A stretch of DNA of 12,442 nt, from NCBI GenBank assembly GCA_027058255.1, contig JALUTE010000249.1, positions 1-12,442 on the forward strand, in the 5' to 3' direction. Positions 1 through 6,588 of the stretch are shown here, piece by piece. The notes beneath the pieces are model-generated. The model was not told the DNA's origin. It did not search any database and was given only the letters and a program-made list of their open reading frames with translations. The DNA comes from Methyloligella sp. (lineage in GTDB: Bacteria > Pseudomonadota > Alphaproteobacteria > Rhizobiales > JALUTE01). The stretch's first letter is position 1. The number at the start of each line of letters is the position of its first letter. The position numbers and the translations under genes are program-made.

Positions 1-257
1 CGTCGATGCGGCGTGACAATCCGCGCCTGCCGATCTTCGTTCCCGGCGGCCATCCCATGAATCCGCTGGGTGTGCGGGCGCTCTATCTCGGGGCCACCGC
101 CTATCGCATTCACGGCACGGATGCGCCATGGTCCATTGGCCGTGCGGTCTCGCGCGGCTGCATCCGCATGTACAACAAGGATGTGATCGACCTCTATCCG
201 CGGGTGCGGCTGGGAACGCGCGTGACGGTGACCTACAGGCGCTACGCCAGCCGTTGA
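1..257 (+). CDS. L,D-transpeptidase, YkuD family (C-terminal part; gene starts before the window)
   Basis: The visible 84 residues are the end of a YkuD-type L,D-transpeptidase catalytic domain. These enzymes act in the periplasm, where they make 3-3 cross-links in peptidoglycan or attach proteins to it. The reading shows the family block NPLGVRALYL, then the catalytic pair of motifs: YRIHGT, with the conserved His, and SRGCIRM, with the nucleophilic Cys. The DVIDLYPRV...GTRVTV ending closes the beta-sandwich fold. The reading frame is open to base 1, so the N-terminus, including any signal peptide, is missing. The gene ends at TGA 255-257 and is followed by a strong terminator, so it is the last gene of its transcript. 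Which of the many paralogues it is cannot be told from this fragment. Confidence 0.93.
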   Translation, partial: SMRRDNPRLPIFVPGGHPMNPLGVRALYLGATAYRIHGTDAPWSIGRAVSRGCIRMYNKDVIDLYPRVRLGTRVTVTYRRYASR

Positions 258-326
258 CGGTGGTGACGGTGGGCGAGGGGCTGAACGGGCACCTCGCCCA
301 TAGAGGCGATAGCCGAAAGGGGGCGA

Positions 327-361
327 CCCCGCCGCGATGCGTTTGCGGCGGGGTTTCGTTT
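327..361 (+). terminator. Rho-independent terminator after the L,D-transpeptidase gene
   Basis: A perfect 9-bp GC-rich stem (CCCCGCCGC at 327-335 pairing with GCGGCGGGG at 345-353) encloses a 9-base loop. It is followed directly by TTTCGTTT on the plus strand. It lies 70 bases past the transpeptidase stop. The minus-strand side has no T-run, so it serves the plus strand best, although the stem could also slow transcripts arriving from the opposing DUF2652 gene. Confidence 0.85.
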
Positions 362-396
362 GCTGTTTGCTGGCCCGGCAGGCGTGGCCGCCGCCG

Positions 397-1380
397 TCAC
401 TTCGAGGCGGGGGGCGAGCTCGCACCTTCCTGTCGCGTGCCCAGGCCCATGGCGCCGCGCAGCGCCCGCCAGTTGCGCGAGAGCTTGCAGGAGAGATCCT
501 CGAGCTTCGATTTGCGCGGCTCGGGCATTGCGGCCTGGTCGGGCATCAGCGCCTCGATCTCGAACGCATAGACCTCCGCCTCGACCTCGCCGACATCGTC
601 GAACGCCTCGCGATAGGACGTGCGGGCGATGTGCGGCGGCATCTCGAGGGCTGCGGCCGCTTCTCGCGTCGCGAGAATGTAGCGGTCGAGCGACAGGGCG
701 TTCTTCGCCAGGCGATGGATGACGATGACCGGCAGGCCGCTGATTTCATGCGTGCCGCGGAAGGCGTAGTGCAGCACGGGCCCCCTGTGAACGATGGTCT
801 TGAGCTCGAGCTGCTCGATATTGCGACAGGCGCTGCAGGGGCATGCATTGGAGCGGGCGAGCGCCCTGCGCCGCGCGTAGAAATGGTGCTGCATCGAGAG
901 CAGGGTCTCCGCGAGATTGGCGCCTGCCAGGCCGCCATCCGGCGCCACGGGGCCGTAGAAAAGAATGGCGTCGCCCTCGATCTTTCCGGGCGTGAGGGCG
1001 GGCGAGGCGCTTTCGATGAGGGAATCCAGCAGGTCGGAGATGATCGCCTGCGCATGGTCGAAGGCGAAGCGGCTCAGAGAGACGAAGCGCGTGTAACCGC
1101 TGATGTCCGGCATCACCAGGATGGTGTCCTGCTCCCTGGCCCGGGAGGCGCGCGCATCGCCGCCACCCCCTGGAACGCGCCCGTTCGGCCCTGCCAAGCC
1201 GAGATGGCCGGGCGGGCCCAGGACGTCGCGGGGCTGGAGGGGAATGCGCCGGGCGAAGAAGAAGACGAGCGTCAAGGCCAGCGCAATGAGAGGCAGCAAC
1301 ACCGCCCCGACCATCAGCAGGGAGTGCAGATGCAGCTCGTCTAGAATATGCGTCCAGTGATAAGCGAGCCAGTTCGCCAC
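397..1380 (-). CDS. Membrane-anchored DUF2652 protein (class III nucleotide-cyclase-like domain)
   Basis: The 327-residue protein has one transmembrane segment near the N-terminus (about residues 20-44), a Gly/Pro-rich linker, and then a DUF2652 domain. The hallmark ILVMPDISGYTRFV is at about 87-100 and KIEGDAILFYG at about 133-143. These two aspartate-bearing strands match the metal-binding positions of class III adenylate/guanylate cyclases. A Cys cluster (C180, C182, C185) followed by LELKTIVHRG is also typical of the family as I know it. Biochemical activity of the family is not established, so cyclase function is inference. I chose the GTG at 1378-1380 because GGGAG lies about 8 bases upstream and the hydrophobic N-terminus follows at once. 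The frame stays open upstream to 1587, but that stretch does not look like protein. The domain should face the cytoplasm. It converges on the transpeptidase gene. Confidence 0.8.
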   Translation of the reverse strand: MANWLAYHWTHILDELHLHSLLMVGAVLLPLIALALTLVFFFARRIPLQPRDVLGPPGHLGLAGPNGRVPGGGGDARASRAREQDTILVMPDISGYTRFVSLSRFAFDHAQAIISDLLDSLIESASPALTPGKIEGDAILFYGPVAPDGGLAGANLAETLLSMQHHFYARRRALARSNACPCSACRNIEQLELKTIVHRGPVLHYAFRGTHEISGLPVIVIHRLAKNALSLDRYILATREAAAALEMPPHIARTSYREAFDDVGEVEAEVYAFEIEALMPDQAAMPEPRKSKLEDLSCKLSRNWRALRGAMGLGTRQEGASSPPASK

Positions 1381-1877
1381 GGATATGCTCCCAAGGGACG
1401 CTTGCCGCTCCCGGGCCGGGCCCATGCCCGGGCAGGGACGTCGATACGGTCTCGGCGCGAGTGCGCCAACCCTGTCTCGCAGCGCCTCCCGCACCCTATC
1501 GCGCGCGGCCCCAAACGGTCGCGCGTTTGGCGGCTCAGGCCCAGCTTCTGCGTCCCGGCGACAGCGACCCCGCTTCGGATCATACAATCTGCCTGCGGGC
1601 GAAAGGCTTCATCTCCAAAGCCGCGGAGAACCGCTGGCCGATCGACGACCAACATCCGCCGGCCGGAAGAGATCATTCACCTTGCAGATATCATAGACCG
1701 TGTCGCCGGCCGAGACCACCATGATCGCGAGCTGCGCGCGGCCCCAACGCCCGGCACGCTCGCTCGCCCACGGGCACGCACGCACCTCCGCGCCGCCTCT
1801 CCAGGCCCCGAGGGCGGCGTGGGAACGGGGGAAGGGCGGCGGCCCAGGCGCGCCGCCCCTCCGCATTGGCACGGCGA
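1381..1877. other. Stretch of about 500 bases without a convincing gene
   Basis: Several overlapping open frames exist on both strands here, but none shows a recognisable domain, signal peptide or steady codon bias, and their translations are Arg/Pro/Gly-rich in the manner of non-coding high-GC DNA. The stretch holds the 5' leader of the DUF2652 gene, including a hairpin (CCCGGGC at 1410-1416 with GCCCGGG at 1426-1432). It also holds the terminator-like stem after the cytochrome gene at 1834-1858. I see no RNA gene. Confidence 0.55.
1834..1858 (-). terminator. Terminator-like hairpin downstream of the cytochrome c' gene
   Basis: An 8-bp perfect GC stem (GGGCGGCG at 1834-1841 with CGCCGCCC at 1851-1858) has a 9-base loop and lies 19 bases past the cytochrome stop. 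On the minus strand it is followed by TTCCCCC, which is only weakly U-rich. It is the best candidate for the end of the copper cluster transcript. Confidence 0.45.
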
Positions 1878-2540
1878 TCACATCTTGTGGCCGCTCATGC
1901 CCTTCTTGTCATCGCTGTCGCCATCACCGTCGCCCTTCTTGGGCATGGAGCCGTGGCTCATGACCGGCTCCTTCTCGCTGCGATAGCGCATATGGCAGGT
2001 CTGGCAGACCTCGGCCATGCGTGCGACCAGCACGCGCGGCGAGTTGTCGTCGCCCGCCGCGGCCGTCATGGCGCCGGAGCCTTTCTGTCCGCCCATCATG
2101 GCGCCCATGCCGCCCGGTCCCTTGTCGGCGACCTTCTCGAGCGTTTCGGCATAGGATGCGAGCTGGTTGGCCAGCGATGCAAAGCCCTTCCAGTCCTTCC
2201 AGATCTCGGGCAGTGCGCCGGTGCCGCTCTTGGGCCCATCCTTGGGAAAGAGCTTCAGAAACGCATTTGTACCCTCCCGAATCTCCTGTGCCGCCTCCTT
2301 CACGGTCTCGGGCTCATAGTACTCCCAGCCCATGGTCGTGGCGATCAGCTCCTGCATGGCGAGCTTGAGGTTGTCCATCACGCCCATGCGCTCGGCGATA
2401 ATGCCCTTCGCGCCTTCATGGGCATGTCCACGAGGCGGCGCCCAGAGGCTGGCCACGATCGCGAGCATGGCCATTGTGGCGAGCAGGGCTCCCTTCGAGA
2501 GGCGAATGCGGTGCCTGCCTGGCTGCATGTGTTCTTGCAT
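1878..2540 (-). CDS. Cytochrome c' (class II c-type cytochrome) with Met/His-rich tail
   Basis: This is a 220-residue exported haem protein. A signal peptide spans about residues 1-40 (basic start, hydrophobic 19-33, cleavage near GHAHEG). The mature part follows the four-helix cytochrome c' pattern: an R51...M55 helix, LFPKDGPKSGTGALPEIW at about 97-114, and the haem site CQTCH at 179-183 followed by MRYR. In this class the haem motif sits in the last helix, the iron is often five-coordinate, and the proteins bind NO or handle electrons in the periplasm. Two features are unusual: a Gly/Met-rich insert of about 27 residues (141-167) before the haem helix, and a tail of about 30 residues after it with MSHGSMPKK, an Asp/Lys run and GMSGHKM. 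The ATG at 2540 is preceded by AAAGGA. The gene lies 68 bases after the multicopper oxidase and is probably co-transcribed with it. An electron-transfer role with the oxidase is inference. Confidence 0.85.
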   Translation of the reverse strand: MQEHMQPGRHRIRLSKGALLATMAMLAIVASLWAPPRGHAHEGAKGIIAERMGVMDNLKLAMQELIATTMGWEYYEPETVKEAAQEIREGTNAFLKLFPKDGPKSGTGALPEIWKDWKGFASLANQLASYAETLEKVADKGPGGMGAMMGGQKGSGAMTAAAGDDNSPRVLVARMAEVCQTCHMRYRSEKEPVMSHGSMPKKGDGDGDSDDKKGMSGHKM

Positions 2541-2608
2541 GGTTTTTTCCTTTGCTTCATCGTGTGAGCCCCCGGCGTGCCGACGAGCGGCTCCCAAGTA
2601 AACGGCAC

Positions 2609-4060
2609 TCAGACCTTGATCCCGTCCTTGCGCAGCTCGGCCGCGGTCGCGGTGCGGGCAAGCGTGCCTTCCGGCGGATTGTACCAGCCCGGATCGTCGT
2701 AGCTCTCCAGATCTGCGCGGACCTTGAACACGGTGAACATGCCACCGACGCCGAGATAGCCATAGGGCCCGTCGGCGCCGACCATCGGAATGCTGTTCTC
2801 CGGAATGTCCATCATGGCGGCATGCTTGCCCATCTCGCCCATGCCCTTGGTCCCCATGGTCATGTAGCCCGGGATGAGATCGCCGACGCTCGTGTTCACA
2901 ACGCGTGCGTCCACCCCCACCATGTTCGGCAGGCCATGACCCATCTGGTTCATGATGTGATGGGTCATGTGGCAATGCATGGCCCAGTCGCCGGGATTGT
3001 CGGCCACGAACTCGATGTTTCTCGTCTGGCCGACACTGACCAGAACGCTCACCTCGGGCCACTGGGCGGCCTCCGGAATCTCGCCCCCATCGGTTTCCGT
3101 GATCCGGAACGCATAGCCATGCAGATGGATGGGGTGGTGATCCATCGCCGAGAGATTGCCGATGCGCATGCGCACCTTGTCGTTCAACTTTGCCACCATG
3201 GGCTCGATACCGGGAAACACCATGCCATTCATGGTCAGGGTGTTAAAGCCGACCGCCACGGTGGTGTCCGGCCGGTAGGTGCCGGGCTTGATGTCCATCT
3301 CGTGCAGCAGCATGACGAAGTCCCGGTCGGGACGCGGCCGCTTGGGCTTGCGCGGATGGATGATGAACATGCCCACGAGCCCCATGCCCTCCTGGGTCAT
3401 GGTGTCCTTGTGGGAATGGTACATGAAGGTGCCGTGCTGAATGCACTTGAACTCGTAGCGGAAGGTCTCGCCCGGCTTGATGACCGGCTGAGAGAGATTG
3501 GCAACGCCATCCATGTTGGCGGGCAGAATGAGCCCGTGCCAATGCACCGAGGTCGGCACCGACAATTTGTTGGTGACATAGATGCGGATCACGTCCCCTT
3601 CCACCGCCTCGATCACCGGTCCGGGGAAACGGCCATTGTAGCCCCAGCAGATGGCCTTGAAGCCCGGTGCGAACTGGTGGACGAACTCCTCCGCCACCAT
3701 GTGGAACACCTTCACCCCGTCGACGATCTTGAAGGGGAGCGTTGCCCCGTTGGGCACCACGACGGGCGTGTAGTCCTTGCCCGGCTGGCCGGGGGGGAAG
3801 GTGTCGTCCGGATCGACGGTGCGGGCATACCAGTCATTGCCGCGCGGGTGAGCGTAGCCGGATGCCGGCGAGGCCTTCGGCCGGCTCGTCTTCTGCTGCA
3901 TGCCACCGGACATCTGGCCGTCATGCGAGCCCCGCATGCCGCCCATATTGTGTCCCGAATGGCCGGTCTGAGCCTGGGCCAGATTGATCCGACCACCCAA
4001 GGCCGCTCCGGCCACGGCAACGCCCGAGGCCGCCAGGAACTTGCGACGTGATTTATCCAT
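2609..4060 (-). CDS. Two-domain multicopper oxidase, Tat-exported
   Basis: The 483-residue protein starts with a Tat signal (RRKFLAASG at 5-13, end near AQA at 28-30). A Met/His-rich stretch (about 33-55, with GHSGHNMGGM) follows, then two cupredoxin domains. Copper ligands are complete: HWH 173-175 and HSH 215-217 in domain 1, then H309-x2-H312-x-H314 and H362-C363-H364-x3-H368-x4-M373 in domain 2. H309, C363, H368 and M373 form the type 1 site; the other histidines form the trinuclear centre. Only 92 residues separate HSH from HPIHLH, so the middle domain of ordinary laccases is absent. Such two-domain enzymes normally work as trimers that reduce oxygen to water. A 110-residue Met/Gly-rich C-terminal part is extra. 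The ATG at 4060 has AAGGAGGA upstream and lies one base after the TolC-gene stop, so the two are translated as a unit. A periplasmic cuprous oxidase role is likely but not proven. Confidence 0.9.
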   Translation of the reverse strand: MDKSRRKFLAASGVAVAGAALGGRINLAQAQTGHSGHNMGGMRGSHDGQMSGGMQQKTSRPKASPASGYAHPRGNDWYARTVDPDDTFPPGQPGKDYTPVVVPNGATLPFKIVDGVKVFHMVAEEFVHQFAPGFKAICWGYNGRFPGPVIEAVEGDVIRIYVTNKLSVPTSVHWHGLILPANMDGVANLSQPVIKPGETFRYEFKCIQHGTFMYHSHKDTMTQEGMGLVGMFIIHPRKPKRPRPDRDFVMLLHEMDIKPGTYRPDTTVAVGFNTLTMNGMVFPGIEPMVAKLNDKVRMRIGNLSAMDHHPIHLHGYAFRITETDGGEIPEAAQWPEVSVLVSVGQTRNIEFVADNPGDWAMHCHMTHHIMNQMGHGLPNMVGVDARVVNTSVGDLIPGYMTMGTKGMGEMGKHAAMMDIPENSIPMVGADGPYGYLGVGGMFTVFKVRADLESYDDPGWYNPPEGTLARTATAAELRKDGIKV

Positions 4061-4061
4061 C

Positions 4062-5549
4062 CTAGTGTCCTCCTTGTCCTCCGCCGCCACCGGCTGGTGC
4101 GGCCGCCGCGACGGCCATTCCGCCGCCACCGGGCGGCATGCGTCCGCTCAGCAATTGCCGGATGGCGATCCGTGCCCTCCAATAGGTCTGCAATGCGCCG
4201 ATGAAACCACGACCGGCCTCGATCCGGTCGCGCTTGGCGCGAATGAGGCGGAACACGCCTTCCTGCATGGCGTTATATTGACGCTGCGTCTCACGCAGCA
4301 CGCGCTCCGTCTGCGGCAGAAGCGCCTTGCGATAGTACTGGACCGTCTTGCGGGCGGTGAGCAGGCTGGCCCGGGCAAGGCGTGCGGCCGAGCGGATGCG
4401 CACCGCCGCTGCCCAATAGCGACTCTGAATGTCGCGAATCATCATGATGGCACGGGCCTTCTTCGCCTGCCCCTGGTCGAAGAGCGGAAGCGCGACGCCA
4501 AAGGTCGGCCCGACCCGCCAGGTGATTTCCGTCTCCGTGCCGGGCTCGCCGCCGTCTTCCGGTGGGTCGAGCTCGACCACCTCGACGGCCCGCTCGGCTT
4601 CCACGCCCACATCCAGATCGGGCAGGATCGCCTGTTTGACCGTCAGGCCGTAACGCGCAACCAGGGTGTTCAGCTGCTGCCGAAGCCCTGCGAGCTCCAG
4701 GCTCGCCTTGACGGCACGCTGCTCGATGCCGGCAAGCGGAATCTCGCGTGCTGGCAGGCGTTTCAGCCGCTTCGTGGCCCGCCAGGACGTATCTCCGCCC
4801 GTCAGGCCCATCAGCACGTTCAGCGCCTCGCGCGTCTCGGCAACGCGCGCCTGCGCGGCCGCGAGCAACAATTTGGACGAGGTGAGAAGCGCCTGTTGCT
4901 GCTCGAAATCGAGGGCCGTGGCGTTGCCGGCCTCGCGAATGGCCTTGGCGGCAGCCACGCTGGCGCGCGCGGACTTGACCACCTGCTTGAGCAGTATCAC
5001 CTCCTCCTCGGCCGCCACGTGATCGACGAAGGCGAGATGGGTCCGCCCGATCACGTCGATAGCCGCGCCCGCCACCTGAATCTTGGCCTCCTCGAGCTGG
5101 GACTCGGCGATCCGCTGCTTGAGCGGTATCCACAAGATCTCGATGAAGCGGAAACCGATGCCGAGCGCGAGCTCGGGCGTGCCCGTGCTCACGGCCTCCG
5201 GCCAGTTCACGACGCCGTCGAGAACGGGATTGGACAACAGCCCCGCCTGCACCAAATCCGCCTGAGCCAGGCCCAGGCTGGTATAGACGGCGCGAAGCTC
5301 CCTGTTGTTCAGAAGCGCGATCCGCACCGCGCTTGCGGGCGTGAGCGGCCGGGAGAGCAGAGCCTTGACGGTCTCGCGGGCTTCCAGGTCCTCCTGGCTT
5401 CCCGAATCCCACTGGATGCGCGCGCCGGTGCGCGCCTCCACATCGTCGGCAACCGCCAGGAAAGCCTCCTGTGGCGAGATCGAGGCGCAACCCGCAAGGG
5501 TAAGCGCTGCAGCGGCAACGAGTGCCGGTTTGGTCCAGCGTCCGAGCAT
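4062..5549 (-). CDS. TolC-family outer-membrane efflux lipoprotein
   Basis: The 495-residue protein has a lipoprotein signal peptide with lipobox LAGC (Cys21). Two outer-membrane-efflux repeats follow. The first opens with the classic pattern LTPASAVRIALLNNREL at about 69-85 followed by AQADLVQAGLLSNPVL, and long Ala/Glu/Arg-rich coiled-coil helices follow in both halves (for example QRQYNAMQEGVFRLI near the end). Such proteins form trimeric channels across the outer membrane and periplasm, usually with an RND pump and adaptor such as CusBA. The tail is Gly-rich with terminal His (PPGGGGMAVAAAAPAGG, then QGGH). The ATG at 5549 is preceded by a G-rich ribosome site and agrees with the lipobox position; the frame is open to 5798, but the added part is not protein-like. 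It lies 19 bases after the small lipoprotein gene and one base before the oxidase gene. No pump or adaptor gene is in the window. Confidence 0.9.
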   Translation of the reverse strand: MLGRWTKPALVAAAALTLAGCASISPQEAFLAVADDVEARTGARIQWDSGSQEDLEARETVKALLSRPLTPASAVRIALLNNRELRAVYTSLGLAQADLVQAGLLSNPVLDGVVNWPEAVSTGTPELALGIGFRFIEILWIPLKQRIAESQLEEAKIQVAGAAIDVIGRTHLAFVDHVAAEEEVILLKQVVKSARASVAAAKAIREAGNATALDFEQQQALLTSSKLLLAAAQARVAETREALNVLMGLTGGDTSWRATKRLKRLPAREIPLAGIEQRAVKASLELAGLRQQLNTLVARYGLTVKQAILPDLDVGVEAERAVEVVELDPPEDGGEPGTETEITWRVGPTFGVALPLFDQGQAKKARAIMMIRDIQSRYWAAAVRIRSAARLARASLLTARKTVQYYRKALLPQTERVLRETQRQYNAMQEGVFRLIRAKRDRIEAGRGFIGALQTYWRARIAIRQLLSGRMPPGGGGMAVAAAAPAGGGGGQGGH

Positions 5550-5568
5550 TATCCTATCCCCCCTGCCC

Positions 5569-5841
5569 CTATTGATGCTGACCATGGCCGCCGCCGGACA
5601 TGCCTGGCATGGCCGGCATGCTGCGCCCGGCAGGACGACGTGGGACGCGCCCCGTCCGGGCCACGTGCGGGCGCACCGTCTGAAGCTCGGGCCGCAGGGC
5701 CGGAGGTGCCGGAATGGGCGCCGCTGCCGGCGCGCTCGGGTCGGCCGGATGGCCGAAAGGCGTTGCGATGTCGGGCGGTGTGAGGTCACAACCGGCAACC
5801 CCCAATAGCAACAGGTTTATGGTAATCAGGCGTCGAATCAC
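5569..5841 (-). CDS. Small Pro-rich lipoprotein with Met/His tail (copper cluster)
   Basis: The 90-residue predicted lipoprotein has a basic start (VIRRL), hydrophobic core and lipobox GVAGC (Cys18). The mature part is low-complexity: a Pro/Ala-rich middle (about 32-52), then an Arg-rich piece and the ending SMPAMPGMSGGGHGQHQ, whose Met and His spacing suits weak copper or silver binding. I do not recognise a named family. The GTG start at 5839-5841 is chosen because GGGGGG precedes it by about 7 bases and the lipobox then falls at a normal distance. It lies 19 bases upstream of the TolC gene, so it is surely in the same transcript. It may act as a metal-capturing accessory of the channel or oxidase; that is inference from composition and position. 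Confidence 0.72.
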   Translation of the reverse strand: MIRRLITINLLLLGVAGCDLTPPDIATPFGHPADPSAPAAAPIPAPPALRPELQTVRPHVARTGRVPRRPAGRSMPAMPGMSGGGHGQHQ

Positions 5842-5877
5842 GGCTTGCCCCCCTTTGGCGATGCTATGAGACGTGTT

Positions 5878-5890
5878 GAACCCGGGGTTC
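5878..5890. promoter_or_regulatory. Perfect inverted repeat upstream of the small lipoprotein gene
   Basis: GAACCC-G-GGGTTC forms a perfect 6+6 dyad, 37 bases upstream of the lipoprotein GTG, inside the 140-base gap after the Cys/His protein gene. It could be an operator or a short RNA hairpin. I see no convincing -10/-35 pair next to it, so the role is open. Confidence 0.3.
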
Positions 5891-5981
5891 GCTCGCGCCT
5901 CAGCGGCTCGTAGCAGCGCACGGCCCATCCGGCCGCGCTCCGCTCGGTCTTGAGACGCGTCAGCTCTGGAACTCAGGAAAA

Positions 5982-6530
5982 TTAGATACGCAAGCGGCCC
6001 GTGCGAGAAAGCACACTTCGGGCGTCGCCATCCGCCGACACCGACGGGGCCGGCTCCATGGCGGTGTGACTTGCGAGCGTGGGCAGGGGCGCGGTGGGAA
6101 GGCCGACAAGCATGGGAGGTGGCGAGGGTGCGCGATCGGCTGTCAGGATCGCGACCATGCCGGCCATGCCGGCCCGCGCGAGCCATTTCCCGCACACGGC
6201 ACTGCAATCATCATTGGATTGGGGCGAATGCCCCGGACACTGCGAGGCCTGCCCATGGCCGACATTGATGTCGTGCGCCTTGCCGGCCCCCGGCACGGCG
6301 CCGCGACGAGCCGGGACCGAAGAAGGCCCGCGCTCCATACCCTTGCCGGCGCCCGCCCCGCGGTCGCTTCGTCCCATGCGGTCGAGAGCGACATGATGGC
6401 TTGCCATCGCCACGGAGGGCATTACCTGAGCCTGCACCGAAGTGGCCACCGCACACGGGGCCGCCGCCAGTGCTACGGCGAGCACCAGCGTCCACACGCG
6501 TCCCAACGAGGCCGACAGTCTTCGAATCAC
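5982..6530 (-). CDS. Secreted Cys/His-motif protein of the copper cluster, unknown function
   Basis: The 182-residue protein has a signal peptide (VIRRLSASLGRVWTLVLAVA, cleavage near VQAQ at about 32-35). It then has a Met/His-containing segment (VMPSVAMASHHVALDRM), a Gly/Arg-rich region, and a compact Cys/His motif C98-P-G-H101-x7-C109-x3-C113. A short hydrophobic stretch (about 119-130) and a Pro-rich tail ending RTGRLRI follow. The plan resembles the small Cys/His proteins common in copper-resistance loci (DUF2946-like), but I cannot assign a family firmly. The frame has two close GTG starts, at 6530 and 6536, both behind GAAGGGAG; 6530 has the more usual spacing and is used here. It is the first gene after the candidate promoter and is probably the head of the cluster, although 140 bases separate it from the next gene. 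A metal-chaperone or sensor role is inference. Confidence 0.65.
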   Translation of the reverse strand: MIRRLSASLGRVWTLVLAVALAAAPCAVATSVQAQVMPSVAMASHHVALDRMGRSDRGAGAGKGMERGPSSVPARRGAVPGAGKAHDINVGHGQASQCPGHSPQSNDDCSAVCGKWLARAGMAGMVAILTADRAPSPPPMLVGLPTAPLPTLASHTAMEPAPSVSADGDARSVLSRTGRLRI

Positions 6531-6560
6531 AGGCACACGTCTCCCTTCGATCAAGCGCTC

Positions 6561-6588
6561 ATCATAGCGAGGCCCATTGTGCTGGCAA
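6561..6588 (-). promoter_or_regulatory. Candidate sigma70 promoter of the copper cluster
   Basis: On the minus strand TTGCCA (6588-6583) and TATGAT (6566-6561) are separated by 16 bases. Both are close to the sigma70 consensus. The pair sits about 30 bases ahead of the first start codon of the cluster. A 13-bp repeat overlaps the spacer, which is a good position for a regulator. Confidence 0.55.

Noticed and set aside
2474..4051. Long plus-strand open frame opposite the multicopper oxidase
   Set aside because: Its many His residues are the antisense reading of Met-rich codons (ATG read as CAT); no family pattern is present.
3984..5783. Long plus-strand open frame (599 codons) opposite the TolC gene
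   Set aside because: Its translation has no domain and follows the third-position GC bias of the real minus-strand gene, which has a lipobox, channel repeats and a ribosome site.
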